Positions 1-8,050 are shown, counted from the first letter of the stretch. The stretch is 64,000 bases of DNA from Danxiaibacter sp048498555 (GCA_048498555.1 JBEHXT010000016.1:1-64000), one strand, 5' to 3'. Numbers and translations: made by a program. The notes: generated from the sequence alone by a model not told the origin.

Positions 1-3
1 TTG

Positions 4-87
4 TGCCCAAGACTGGATTCGAACCAGCACGCCGGTTAAAGCACTACCACCTCAAAGTAGCGTGTCTACCAATTTCACCACCTGGGC
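4..87 (-). tRNA. tRNA-Leu (anticodon GAG)
   Basis: The reverse strand folds as a class II tRNA with a long variable arm. The acceptor stem pairs GCCCAGG with CTTGGGC, the D arm carries the leucine-type AAATTGGTAGACACG sequence, the anticodon stem CTACT/GGTAG closes a seven-base loop TTGAGGT with anticodon GAG, and the T loop reads TTCGAAT. The discriminator base is A, as expected for tRNA-Leu. The following bases are CAA, so the CCA end is not encoded and must be added after transcription. It reads codons CUC and CUU. Confidence 0.95.
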
Positions 88-524
88 ATTTTGGAGAGTG
101 CAAATGTAAAGGGATTTGTGTAATCTTTATCAGATCGTAATCTTTGGCAGAAACTTTTTTTCTTAAAATAAGCAGGCTTTGATACAGAATGAGTTGTACT
201 ATAGATTGAAGGCCTAAAGCCTCTGTTTATAGGATGGAACTTCTATCAGTCAGCTAAAGCAGCCGGCAATGAATATGATTCAACAGCGCAGGCAAGAGAA
301 ACAATCCCTCCGGTTATTTATTTCAATTTTGCCTTCAATGCATTAAATAGACATCGAAAGAAGCCACATCTATTAAATCAATCCTGTAAATCCCCCCATC
401 CTAAAACTCCCGGTTCAGACAAGTCCCTCCAAATCCCAATCAAATCCTCCTAATCCTGGCCGGGTGTGAAAAATCACAGTAACAATTTGTATTTCTCCCA
501 TTGTTTTCGCTTTGCGGTCGTTAC

Positions 525-636
525 ATCTTTGTAGTGCTGTTACAGTTTTGGAGTTTGTTTCTCATGGATCATTAAATTTTTTCATTGGGGGTTATATGCT
601 GACACACCGACGGCGGTTTTCTAACTGCCGTTTTTT
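525..636 (+). ncRNA. Candidate small RNA ending in an intrinsic terminator
   Basis: A plus-strand stem ACGGCGG/CTGCCGT followed by six T residues (610-636) is a good intrinsic terminator, but no plus-strand gene precedes it. About 80-100 bases upstream, CATCTTTG near 523-530 differs by one base from the TAnnTTTG -7 box and has a TTG about 20 bases before it. A transcript of roughly 110 nt is therefore possible. I do not recognise the RNA, and the promoter match is weak. Confidence 0.35.
610..636 (+). terminator. Intrinsic terminator
   Basis: Seven-base-pair stem ACGGCGG/CTGCCGT with one G-T pair, eight-base loop, then six T residues on the plus strand. There is no protein gene on this strand upstream within the window. 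Confidence 0.7.
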
Positions 637-1011
637 CCTAAACCCAATTTTTTTAACCCAAGACCAATAAAACTCAATGGTTCATTAAATATTCGGTTCA
701 ACCCTATTCCCTTTTTTAGCTTTTAGCTGTCAGCTATAAGCTTTTAGCTCACTCAATTCCAGACATCTTTCTTTTTCACAAGCATCTGAAGGGTTTCATT
801 AGCAAAAATTTGAGGTTGTCTCTATACTTTGACGGCGAAATAAATCGTCTTGGCATATAGCCGTTGCGTCGTTGCCTCTTTGCGTCCGCCGCGTGAAACA
901 AATAAAAAACCTGGCAGTGTGCACCACCAGGTTTATAAATTCAGTTAAAATAGCTCCTAATCCTTCGCTCCAATCACATCGTACACCGTACTTCTAACAT
1001 CGTACATCCGT

Positions 1012-1884
1012 TTACGCTTTATCCGCTGCATCAAAAATCCTTCTCCGTTTCCAGTCATACCATTTTATCGGCATGGTCCTCTTCATCAAAGTATCTATGT
1101 TGCGCATTCCTACCAGGTTCCATACGCCTTTTAACTTACCGCTTACAGAGCTGTTCAGCGCACGTAAACTCATTGCGAAGCCACTATCCAGGTATTCCAT
1201 ATGATGCCAGTAACCTCCGGGCATAAACAAAGTATCGCCGTGTTCAAGAACTACTTCAAGCCCATTAGCTGATTGCACTGCCGGGTATTTATCTACATCC
1301 ACCTTGCTTTTTTCAGGATCATAATAATTGCTGAAGTCCACCAGGCTCAATACCTCAAAAGGTTTACGATAAAGTTTATGTTGCTCCTCATGGGGAAAAA
1401 GCAATACACGCTTGCGGCCAATAAATTGCGTGTGCATAATATGGCTCAGGTCAATATCAAAATGCATGTGAGTTATTGAACCCTGGCCACCCACAAAAAG
1501 CATTGGAAATTTTTTTACGAATCCCTTCATTAAATGTTCCGGCCAGGTAAAATCTTCTTTCAGTTGCGGAGCATGGTTGAAAATGTTGAACAGGAAAATT
1601 CTCCAGGCTGCCGGCCCCTTGCTGATCATATCAATATAATTACCGAAAGAAGTGTAGTCGTCGGCTTTATTGATGGGCGTATAAGCATCGCTTTTTACGT
1701 TATTATAAATACCAATCTGCTTGTCACCTGCAACAGATTTCAGATATTCCCACGTCCACTTGTTATAAGCGGGCCATTGCTTTGCAAGGTCACGAATTAC
1801 AACAGGCACCTGCTTATCAAAATACTTCACCTTAAACTCTTCAGGGCTAATGTTGGATACAACATCAACAGAACGTAACTGCAT
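1012..1884 (-). CDS. Cupin-like / JmjC-type oxygenase
   Basis: A 290-residue protein of the cupin_8 (JmjC-like) family, probably an Fe(II)- and 2-oxoglutarate-dependent oxygenase. The iron ligands are visible as His141 and Asp143 in the HFD motif, with the distal His at 227 or 228 in the GDTLFMPGGYWHH strand. The N-terminal part has the family's PVVIRDLAKQWPA segment. The substrate cannot be read from sequence. The reading frame extends 29 codons further upstream, but a TACTTTTG promoter box at 1903-1910 lies inside that extension, so the ATG at 1884 is the likely start, preceded by a leader of only about a dozen bases. Monocistronic by position. Confidence 0.8.
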   Translation of the reverse strand: MQLRSVDVVSNISPEEFKVKYFDKQVPVVIRDLAKQWPAYNKWTWEYLKSVAGDKQIGIYNNVKSDAYTPINKADDYTSFGNYIDMISKGPAAWRIFLFNIFNHAPQLKEDFTWPEHLMKGFVKKFPMLFVGGQGSITHMHFDIDLSHIMHTQFIGRKRVLLFPHEEQHKLYRKPFEVLSLVDFSNYYDPEKSKVDVDKYPAVQSANGLEVVLEHGDTLFMPGGYWHHMEYLDSGFAMSLRALNSSVSGKLKGVWNLVGMRNIDTLMKRTMPIKWYDWKRRRIFDAADKA

Positions 1885-1902
1885 GTTGGTATAGTTTATG
1901 TG

Positions 1903-1935
1903 CAAAAGTAATATGAACTTAACGTTAACACCAAG
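1903..1935 (-). promoter_or_regulatory. Promoter of the cupin-like gene
   Basis: On the minus strand TACTTTTG (1903-1910) matches the Bacteroidota -7 consensus TAnnTTTG exactly. A TTGG about 20 bases upstream (1932-1935) fits the -33 element. The start codon at 1884 lies about 18 bases beyond the -7 box. Confidence 0.6.
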
Positions 1936-2049
1936 CCGATATTGGAAATTTAGCTTACGAGTTACGCACAAAATTCAGTAAAAGCATTCGTATTCCGATA
2001 TTTCATTTCTTATTTTGTGCTTGTAATCATTAAATTAAAAGGAAGGATT

Positions 2050-2664
2050 ATGCTTTTACACATTCACCCCGACGATCCTCAGCCCCGTCATATCAGAGCC
2101 GTTACAGAATGCCTTAGAGATGGAGGTGTAATTATATACCCTACCGATACTATTTACGGCTTTGGTTGCGATATTCATCATCATAAAGCCATAGAACGTA
2201 TTTGCCGAATCAAAAAGATGGACGTAGCCAAGGCTCAGCTAAGCTTTGTTTGTTACGACCTTGGTGACTTGAGTAAATACACTAAAAGCATTTCAACGCC
2301 TTTATATAGAATACTCAAGAGCCATTTACCCGGTGCCTATACATTTATATTGCCTGCAAGTAAAGAAGTTCCCAAATTACTACAAAGCAAAAAAAGTACG
2401 ATCGGTTTGCGTGTGCCGGATAATAATATTGCACGAGCCATTGTCCACAGCCTTGACGGGCCAATCCTGTCCACTTCTTTGCCAGGCAAAATGGTGGAAG
2501 AATATACGGATCCCGACCTTATATATGAGAACTTTAAAGGATTAGTGGATATTGTAGTTAACGGTGGCATCGGTGGAACGGTTCCTTCCACGGTCATTGA
2601 TTGTACAAAAGATGATTATGAAGTAATCAGGTTGGGTGCCGGTGCCTGGGAAGTGGAAGAGTAA
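2050..2664 (+). CDS. yciO: YciO family Sua5/YrdC-like protein
   Basis: A 204-residue single-domain member of the Sua5/YciO/YrdC family. It follows the YciO branch closely from memory of the E. coli protein: an N-terminal IHPDDPQ segment, GGVIIYPTDTIYGFGCD, AIERICRIKK, PGAYTFILPASKEVP, TIGLRVPDN and GPILSTSLP. The family binds nucleotide and makes or hydrolyses threonylcarbamoyl-AMP for the t6A tRNA modification; YciO itself is not the main t6A enzyme in E. coli, so the exact role is open. An upstream GTG at 2017 is in frame, but the ATG at 2050 has AAGGA seven bases before it and gives the normal family N-terminus. Confidence 0.88.
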   Translation: MLLHIHPDDPQPRHIRAVTECLRDGGVIIYPTDTIYGFGCDIHHHKAIERICRIKKMDVAKAQLSFVCYDLGDLSKYTKSISTPLYRILKSHLPGAYTFILPASKEVPKLLQSKKSTIGLRVPDNNIARAIVHSLDGPILSTSLPGKMVEEYTDPDLIYENFKGLVDIVVNGGIGGTVPSTVIDCTKDDYEVIRLGAGAWEVEE

Positions 2665-2771
2665 GGAGATTGTACGTTATAAGTTATACGTTGTACGTTT
2701 CGTCCGTGTTGCGGTGTCTCCGTGGTTCTAAAACTTTGTGCTTCTTATTGTCTTTGCGTCTTTGTGGCGGA
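2665..2771. repeat. Intergenic word repeats (TACGTT and CTTTGCGTC types)
   Basis: Between two converging genes, 2671-2700 carries TGTACGTTATAAGTTATACG-type words made of overlapping ACGT palindromes, and 2701-2770 carries CCGTGTTGCGGTGTCTCCG and CTTTGCGTCTTTGTGGCGG words. The same word families return at 4896-4920, 4975-5060, 5165-5212 and 11621-11750. Confidence 0.6.
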
Positions 2772-3377
2772 CTAAATCTCGCTGAACAACTCCAGTGCAG
2801 TAGATAAAATATTAAAGCTTTTTCTGTGGTATTTGCATAAGCCGTGCGCATCTATAGCGTCGCGATGCTCTTTGGTGCCGTAGCCTTTGTTGTTTTTCCA
2901 CCCGTAATGCGGGAATTCATCATGCAGTTTTTGCATGTATTCGTCGCGGTATGTTTTCGCAAGAATGCTTGCTGCCGCGATGTTGGCATACAAACCATCA
3001 CCCTTTATGATACATTGATGCGGTATAGTTTTATAAGGAGTAAACCTGTTGCCATCTATGACCAGCATTTCCGGGATCACCATTAACTGATCGAGCGCCA
3101 GGTGCATAGCTTTAAAGGAAGCTTTGAGAATGTTAATGGTATCAATTTCGTCGTTGTCCACCATTGCTACAGCATAACAAATCGCTTTTTTCTCTATATA
3201 ACTTCTTAGTTTATCGCGTTGCGCTGCAGTTACTTGCTTGCTGTCATTGAGTTCAGGATGGCGGAATTTTTTTGGAAGAATTACCGCTGCCGCGAACACC
3301 GGGCCCGCATAGCATCCTCTCCCAGCTTCATCACAGCCGGCTTCCACTAATTCTTTCTGATAAAAAGGCGACAACAT
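2772..3377 (-). CDS. rnhB: Ribonuclease HII
   Basis: Type 2 RNase H, which nicks the RNA strand of RNA/DNA hybrids and removes single ribonucleotides from DNA. The signature CDEAGRG near residue 15 supplies the catalytic Asp and Glu, followed by LNDSKQV, LVIDGN, ASILAKTYRD and GYGTKEHRDAI, all in the usual order. At 201 residues it has the common bacterial length. The frame is open six codons further to a TTG, but the ATG at 3377 is the better start. Runs toward the yciO gene and is convergent with it. Confidence 0.95.
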   Translation of the reverse strand: MLSPFYQKELVEAGCDEAGRGCYAGPVFAAAVILPKKFRHPELNDSKQVTAAQRDKLRSYIEKKAICYAVAMVDNDEIDTINILKASFKAMHLALDQLMVIPEMLVIDGNRFTPYKTIPHQCIIKGDGLYANIAAASILAKTYRDEYMQKLHDEFPHYGWKNNKGYGTKEHRDAIDAHGLCKYHRKSFNILSTALELFSEI

Positions 3378-3428
3378 TTGCTGCAAGATTAGCAATAAAA
3401 ATGGAACGGGAAAAGCAGGGTGAATAAA

Positions 3429-3647
3429 TTATCTTCCCTCGTTAATATTCCTTATTTGATGTTGTAATAACCATTCCAAAAAATGATTTCTATCGTTCGG
3501 AACAAATTGTATAATCTCTTTATTCTTTAAGGCTAGTAAGAAGAGTTCAAAAACTGTTGTAAAAGCTGACAATTCACTGCTACAATAAAAGAGGCCGGGG
3601 TACAATTCTTCTTTAGGCCCGGAACAAGTTGACTTGGTGAAGAACAT
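3429..3647 (-). CDS. Small hypothetical protein, possibly frame-disturbed
   Basis: A 72-residue frame with coherent composition, including a FTTVFELFLLALKNKEII segment and a NHFLEWLLQHQIRNI tail. I do not recognise a characterised family. A second frame starts upstream (ATG near 3699, MKQENTMRYNPR...) and overlaps the first half. The natural gene may begin there and have shifted frame near 3630, or the upstream frame may be chance. It sits 50 bases upstream of rnhB on the same strand and could be cotranscribed. Confidence 0.45.
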   Translation of the reverse strand: MFFTKSTCSGPKEELYPGLFYCSSELSAFTTVFELFLLALKNKEIIQFVPNDRNHFLEWLLQHQIRNINEGR

Positions 3648-3828
3648 ATTTTATTTTTTATGCGGGGATTATACCGCATCGTATTCTCCTGTTTCATTTT
3701 TTTAGAAGATCAGAAAAGTGATAGGCTCTTCGATTTGTTTTGATTGTCAATACGGAAAATGTGATTGAAGTTTAACACCTGGCGCCTGAAGCGCGAAAGC
3801 TTATTGCTGAAAGCTGACCGCCGATTGC

Positions 3829-3836
3829 TACTTTTG
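3829..3836 (+). promoter_or_regulatory. -7 box of the ctaA promoter
   Basis: TACTTTTG matches TAnnTTTG exactly and ends eight bases before the ATG at 3845. The predicted transcript start would leave almost no leader. A TTG about 22 bases upstream could serve as the -33 element. Confidence 0.5.
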
Positions 3837-3844
3837 CACCCATT

Positions 3845-4891
3845 ATGAATAAGTTACAGCAGCGCTCCAATCGCGCAGTAGCCTATTGGCTGTTAATAGG
3901 TGTGGGAATGATTATGGTGCAGGTTTTACTGGGCGGCATAACAAGGTTGACAGAATCCGGCCTTTCTATAACAGAGTGGAAACCCATCACCGGTACACTA
4001 CCGCCATTGAACGATGCACAATGGCAACTTGAGTTTGATAAGTATAAAAATACCTCTCAGTTTAAATACGTACACTCCGGCTTCACTTTATCCGATTTCA
4101 AATTTATCTTCTTCTGGGAGTGGTTTCACCGTGTTTGGGCAAGATTGCTCGGCGTGGTATTTATCATTGGTTTTGCTTACTTCATCTGGAAGAAGAGCTT
4201 TAAGAGAGAAATGATTCTGCCGCTGGTGATCTTATTTTTTTTAGGAGCTGTTCAGGGAGCAATTGGTTGGGTGATGGTTGCGAGCGGGCTTGTTCCGGAA
4301 AAATATTTCGTGGGTCACGTTCAGTTGGCAACGCATTTTATTGCCGCACTTATTCTGCTGGTTTACACACTATGGTTTGCCTTCAAAATGCTGATCCCGG
4401 AGAACAAAATGATTGTCAACCGTGGATTGAAAAATCTCTCACTCACCATTATTCTATTGTTGTTTGTACAATTAACTTACGGTGCCTTTATGGCGGGATT
4501 GCATGCCGGCCCTGTCGCGCCAACATGGCCAACCATCAACGGCGAATGGTTTCCGCATTACCTGTTCAACAAACAAGGGCTTGAAAATTATACGGGCAAC
4601 GCTTACATGGTGCAGTTCATCCACCGCGGGCTCGCATATCTGCTGACGATACTAATCATCATTTGGTTTGTAAAAGCATTAAAGCAAACATCCTCTTCCC
4701 TGTTCAACCAGATTAAATGGTTGCCGTTATTGCTGGTACTTCTACAGGTGCTGTTGGGCGTCCTTACTGTAATTAACTCCCCTATTTCCAACAGGTTAGT
4801 TATTTACGGCGTGTTTCACCAGGCGGTAGCTATGCTGTTGCTGGTTAGTTTGGTTTGGGTGTATTTTGTTATCAGGAAGCCCAAAGCTTAG
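3845..4891 (+). CDS. ctaA: Heme A synthase (COX15/CtaA)
   Basis: Membrane enzyme that oxidises the C8 methyl of heme O to a formyl group, giving heme A for aa3-type oxidases. The 348-residue protein starts with a TM helix leading into GGITRLTESGLSITEWKPI, the Cox15 hallmark, and has about eight hydrophobic segments. Heme-ligand histidines are visible in EWFHRVWARLLG, QLATHFIAAL, QFIHRGLAYL and GVFHQAVAML. The length and first extramembrane loop fit the Cox15-like type 2 rather than the short Bacillus form. No oxidase or ctaB gene is adjacent, so it stands alone here. Confidence 0.95.
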   Translation: MNKLQQRSNRAVAYWLLIGVGMIMVQVLLGGITRLTESGLSITEWKPITGTLPPLNDAQWQLEFDKYKNTSQFKYVHSGFTLSDFKFIFFWEWFHRVWARLLGVVFIIGFAYFIWKKSFKREMILPLVILFFLGAVQGAIGWVMVASGLVPEKYFVGHVQLATHFIAALILLVYTLWFAFKMLIPENKMIVNRGLKNLSLTIILLLFVQLTYGAFMAGLHAGPVAPTWPTINGEWFPHYLFNKQGLENYTGNAYMVQFIHRGLAYLLTILIIIWFVKALKQTSSSLFNQIKWLPLLLVLLQVLLGVLTVINSPISNRLVIYGVFHQAVAMLLLVSLVWVYFVIRKPKA

Positions 4892-5290
4892 AACTGTTGT
4901 ACGTTATAAGTTGTACGTTTAAGCCCTTGTTTCCCAAGACACTGCCACAGGTTGCAAGGCAGCGCTTTGTGTTCTTTGGCGCTTGCGCCCTCCTTTGCTT
5001 TTTGTTTCTAACTCTTTGTGCTCCTTTGTGTTCTTCGCGTCTTCGTGTTTCAAAACTTGTGTTACTTTTCTCTCGCAGCACATACGCTGCCCGGCTCCTT
5101 TCATTTTCAATTGTCCCCGCCTGAATGACTCTAGTCGGGCAGGAATTTTCAATTATCAATTAGAACACCTCTCCGTGTTCCTTTGTGTCGCCGTGCCTCC
5201 GTGGTTCAACAAAAAACAAGCATTCGTTTATTACTTCGATTCTTAACCATAATTTGATAAAAAAATCTATTCACATATTATAAACATCAT
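4892..5290. repeat. Intergenic word repeats and a hairpin
   Basis: No supported gene in these 400 bases. Tracts include GTTGTACGTTATAAGTTGTA (4896-4915), CTTTGTGCTCCTTTGTGTTC words (about 5012-5060) and TGTGTCGCCGTGCCTCCGTG (5185-5204). A dyad built from CCTGAATGACT and AGTCGGGCAGG (about 5120-5143) could form a hairpin. Open frames on both strands here are low-complexity by-products of the repeats. Confidence 0.55.
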
Positions 5291-5560
5291 TATTTTTGCG
5301 TCTTAACAATTTTGGATAACAATTTCATTCTGAACTGAAGTTGAAAGAAAACACAACACATCACAACTTATTCGCTTTCCATCCTTCATTGATGGGTGTT
5401 GTTTCTTTGGCTAATCTCCCCGTTTTCCGACCTATCCGACGACCTCGTATCTGAGACTAACTTAAATGCATTGCATCCCTATTAATTCAATGCGTCAGGC
5501 AGCCTCAAATTCCCGGCTGCAAAGGATACTTCGATTAGCTTATTTATCAAAAAGACAAAA
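5291..5560 (+). promoter_or_regulatory. Arginine operon promoter and structured leader
   Basis: TATTTTTG at 5291-5298 is an exact -7 box, giving a leader of about 255 nt before the first cluster gene. The leader has a compound hairpin (5353-5359 with 5396-5402, and 5379-5383 with 5391-5395) that covers the start of the leader peptide at 5392. After the peptide come two more perfect six-base-pair hairpins, GCATTG/CAATGC (5468-5473 with 5488-5493) and GCAGCC/GGCTGC (5499-5504 with 5515-5520). There is no T-run after the last hairpin, so it is not a classical intrinsic attenuator. Control by ribosome stalling on Arg codons is inferred. Confidence 0.6.
5392..5454 (+). CDS. Candidate arginine leader peptide
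   Basis: A 20-codon frame, ATG to TGA, encoding MGVVSLANLPVFRPIRRPRI. Arginine occupies residues 13, 16, 17 and 19, four of the last eight codons, and the codons are CGA, CGA, CGA and CGT, of which CGA is usually rare. It lies between the -7 box at 5291 and the first gene of the arginine cluster at 5561. This is the arrangement of leader peptides that sense the end-product amino acid. It is not an annotated family I know, and expression is unproven. Confidence 0.6.
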   Translation: MGVVSLANLPVFRPIRRPRI

Positions 5561-6280
5561 GTGGAACAAAATAATATCATCATTCGTGTAGCTAATAGTG
5601 GCGATGTTCATTACGCTAAAACTATTACAGATGAAATGGAATCTTCAGCCAAGGCGCGTGGAACCGGTATTGCTAAACGCAGTCCTGATTACGTTGCCAA
5701 CAAAATGGAAGAAGGTAAAGCTGTAATTGCGTTGACCACGGATGGCACGTGGGTTGGTTTTTGCTATATAGAAACCTGGAGCCACAATGAATATGTTGCA
5801 AACAGCGGATTGATCGTTTCCCCGGAATTTCGTAAAAGCGGTGTTGCCAAAGGAATTAAAAAAAGGATCTTCGACCTTAGCAGGGAGAAATATCCTAATG
5901 CAAAACTCTTTGGTTTAACTACCGGCCTTGCAGTAATGAAGATTAACAGTGAACTGGGCTACGAGCCGGTTACCTATTCCGAGCTAACGCAGGATGATTC
6001 TTTCTGGGCAGGCTGTAAAAGCTGTGTGAACTACGATATCCTGATGAGCAAGGACAGAAAGAACTGCATGTGCACTGCCATGCTGTACGATCCTAAGGAT
6101 CATTATGAGCCACAGGAGACCAAAGAATACTTTGAAAAGAAATCAAAAATCTACGAACGTTTAATGCGCTTGAAACAAAGCAAATTTGTGCAGGCTTTTT
6201 TAAAAAAAGGCAAAGACGAAAACGGTGGCGGCGGTAACCCTTCCAAAACCAAATCGTTCTTTCATTTCTTTAATTTTTAG
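5561..6280 (+). CDS. GNAT acyltransferase heading the arginine cluster
   Basis: A 239-residue GNAT protein. The acetyl-CoA-binding motif A is seen in VSPEFRKSGVAKGIKKRIF (about residues 88-106), followed by the GLTTGLAVMKINSELGYEP strand-helix. As first gene of the arginine cluster it is a good candidate for the acyl-CoA:glutamate N-acyltransferase that starts the pathway, making N-acetyl- or N-succinylglutamate, in place of classical ArgA or ArgJ, neither of which is present. That role is inferred from position. The start is a GTG; I see no better one. The C-terminal extension (after residue 180) is Lys-rich, then Gly-rich, and has no known domain. CxxC-type cysteines (CKSC, NCMC) lie near residues 151-170. 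Confidence 0.75.
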   Translation: MEQNNIIIRVANSGDVHYAKTITDEMESSAKARGTGIAKRSPDYVANKMEEGKAVIALTTDGTWVGFCYIETWSHNEYVANSGLIVSPEFRKSGVAKGIKKRIFDLSREKYPNAKLFGLTTGLAVMKINSELGYEPVTYSELTQDDSFWAGCKSCVNYDILMSKDRKNCMCTAMLYDPKDHYEPQETKEYFEKKSKIYERLMRLKQSKFVQAFLKKGKDENGGGGNPSKTKSFFHFFNF

Positions 6281-6392
6281 TCGTCGTTGACAATTATCAA
6301 TTAAGAGATACAATGTAAGCACCGTCGCGATTTTTTGATTTTTGAATTTTTACTTTTGACTTTCTTTTTTTCAACTATATCAACATCTTACA
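6281..6392 (+). promoter_or_regulatory. Spacer with repeat-embedded -7 box before argG
   Basis: The spacer is a TTTTTGATTTTTGAATTTT-type word repeat that contains TACTTTTG at 6351-6358, an exact -7 box about 35 bases before argG. The same word with the same box lies before argB and argH. An internal promoter is possible; no clear -33 element is seen at the proper distance. Confidence 0.4.
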
Positions 6393-7649
6393 ATGAGCTT
6401 TTCCAACAATGTAAATTTCCAGTTTAGTCCCGATGCAGCCGGCAGCGGAAAGAAAACGCTAGTGCTTGGTTTCAGCGGTGGCCTGGATACAACTTATTGC
6501 GTAAAATACTTAAGTGATGATCTGGGTTATGATGTACACAGTGTTATTGTAAACACCGGTGGATTTAGTGAAGAAGAATTAAAAACAATTGAAGCGCACG
6601 CATATAAGCTGGGCGTTAAAACACATACAACAGTAGATGCTGTTAAAGGCTACTACGACCGCATTATCAAATACCTGATTTTTGGTAACGTGCTGAAAAA
6701 CAATACTTATCCGCTGAGCGTAAGTGCTGAAAGGCTTGTTCAGGCATTGCATATTGCCGACCACGTAAAAGCGTTGAAAGCAGATACCGTTGCACATGGT
6801 AGCACAGGTGCAGGTAACGACCAGGTGCGTTTTGATATGGTGTTCCACATCATGATCCCTGACGTGAAAATCCTTACTCCTATCCGCGATCTTAAGCTGA
6901 GCCGCGAGCAGGAGATAGAATACCTGAAAGCCAAGGGTGTAAGCATGAACTTTGAAAAAGCAGCTTATTCCATTAATAAAGGTTTGTGGGGAACAAGCGT
7001 TGGCGGAAGAGAAACACTTTCTTCAAAAGGTATGTTGCCTGAATCTGCATGGCCTACGCAGGTTACCAAACATGATGGAGAAGAAGTTAAGCTGCATTTT
7101 GAAAAAGGTGAGCTGACCGCAGTAAATGATGAAACTTTCAGCCATCCTTCAGAAGCTATCCAATATTTACAAAGCATTGCCGGTGCTTATGGCATTGGCC
7201 GCGATATACATGTGGGCGATACCATTATCGGTATCAAAGGCCGTGTTGGTTTTGAAGCCGCTGCGCCAATGGTTATCCTGAAAGCGCACCACGCTTTGGA
7301 AAAACACGTTCTTACCAAATGGCAATTAAGCTGGAAAGATAATATTGCTAATTTTTACGGAAACTGGCTGCATGAAGGACAAATTCTGGACCCTGTAATG
7401 CGTGATATTGAAGCTTTCCTTCAAAGTTCTCAGCAAACGGTAACAGGCGACGTATTTGTTTACCTGCAACCTTACCGTTTCCAGGTATTGGGTATCGAAT
7501 CTAAGTTTGACCTGATGAACAGCAAGTTTGGTAAGTATGGTGAAATGAACAATGGATGGACTGGTGAAGACGTGCGCGGGTTTAGCAAGATTTTTGGTAA
7601 CCAGACTTCTATGTATCACCTGATAAGGGAAGATGCTGAGAAGCAGTAA
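6393..7649 (+). CDS. argG: Argininosuccinate synthase
   Basis: Ligates citrulline and aspartate using ATP to give argininosuccinate, the next-to-last step of arginine synthesis. The pyrophosphatase P-loop GFSGGLDTT is at residues 26-34, with HGSTGAGNDQVRFD, the aspartate/citrulline-binding YSINKGLWGTSVGGRE and the C-terminal EMNNGWTGEDVRGFSKIFGN region. The 418-residue length and several sequence features fit the Bacteroidota form, which differs somewhat from the E. coli enzyme. It follows the GNAT gene by about 110 bases in the same direction. Confidence 0.96.
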   Translation: MSFSNNVNFQFSPDAAGSGKKTLVLGFSGGLDTTYCVKYLSDDLGYDVHSVIVNTGGFSEEELKTIEAHAYKLGVKTHTTVDAVKGYYDRIIKYLIFGNVLKNNTYPLSVSAERLVQALHIADHVKALKADTVAHGSTGAGNDQVRFDMVFHIMIPDVKILTPIRDLKLSREQEIEYLKAKGVSMNFEKAAYSINKGLWGTSVGGRETLSSKGMLPESAWPTQVTKHDGEEVKLHFEKGELTAVNDETFSHPSEAIQYLQSIAGAYGIGRDIHVGDTIIGIKGRVGFEAAAPMVILKAHHALEKHVLTKWQLSWKDNIANFYGNWLHEGQILDPVMRDIEAFLQSSQQTVTGDVFVYLQPYRFQVLGIESKFDLMNSKFGKYGEMNNGWTGEDVRGFSKIFGNQTSMYHLIREDAEKQ

Positions 7650-7705
7650 CAATAATATCACGTTAAGTGCAGCATCGCTGTACTTATTATAGCTTAACTT
7701 TTTAC

Positions 7706-8050
7706 ATGTCATTACGCAGCAAAGAACAGCCATTACAACATTACCTCTGGGGAAATAATTGCGATGGCTGGGTTTTGACTGATACCGAACAATTATCTGT
7801 TAAGCAGGAACGCATGCCTCCGCAAACAAGTGAGGCGCTGCATTTTCATAAAAATGCGCAACAGTTCTTTTTCATATTAAGCGGAACAGCAACTTTTGAA
7901 GTAGAAGGCGAAAGCTTCAACGTTATTGCCGGCAACGGTTTTTACATTGAAGCAGGAAAAAAGCATCGCATTAGCAACAATGCTGCTGATAACCTGGAGT
8001 TTATTTTAAGCTCACAACCATCAACCAATAACGATAGGGTTAATGTTTGA
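7706..8050 (+). CDS. Small cupin-domain protein
   Basis: A 114-residue single cupin. The first motif is seen as ALHFHKNAQQFFFILSGTATFEVEG and the second as GNGFYIEAGKKHRISNNAADN, which together supply His, His, Glu/Gln and His positions for a metal site. The function is unknown; such proteins can be isomerases, dioxygenases or sugar-binding proteins. The upstream in-frame TTG/CTG region is unlikely to be translated; the ATG at 7706 is preferred. Its end overlaps the next gene by eight bases, so the two are probably translationally coupled. It interrupts the otherwise standard argG-argC order. Confidence 0.72.
   Translation: MSLRSKEQPLQHYLWGNNCDGWVLTDTEQLSVKQERMPPQTSEALHFHKNAQQFFFILSGTATFEVEGESFNVIAGNGFYIEAGKKHRISNNAADNLEFILSSQPSTNNDRVNV

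Larger units (their letters stand above)
88..1011. other. Long intergenic stretch with word-type repeats
   Basis: No convincing protein gene is visible in these roughly 900 bases. The stretch holds a plus-strand terminator near 610-636, a run of AATCC/TCCTAATCC-type words at about 375-460, a TTTTAGCTGTCAGCTATAAGC tract around 716-752, and a CGTTGCGTCGTTGCCTCTTTGCGTCC tract at about 862-895. It also has an ATCGTACATCCG-type tract at 976-1010. The same kinds of tract recur elsewhere in the window between genes, so these look like decaying interspersed intergenic repeats rather than genes. Confidence 0.6.

Noticed and set aside
1885..1971. Longer N-terminus of the cupin-like protein
   Set aside because: An exact -7 box lies inside the extension, and the extension has no family similarity.
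4983..5246. Open frames on both strands between ctaA and the arginine leader
   Set aside because: They run through word-type repeats and have skewed, low-complexity products.
5499..5520. Classical intrinsic attenuator terminator in the arginine leader
   Set aside because: The GCAGCC/GGCTGC hairpin is followed by AAAGG, not a T-run.
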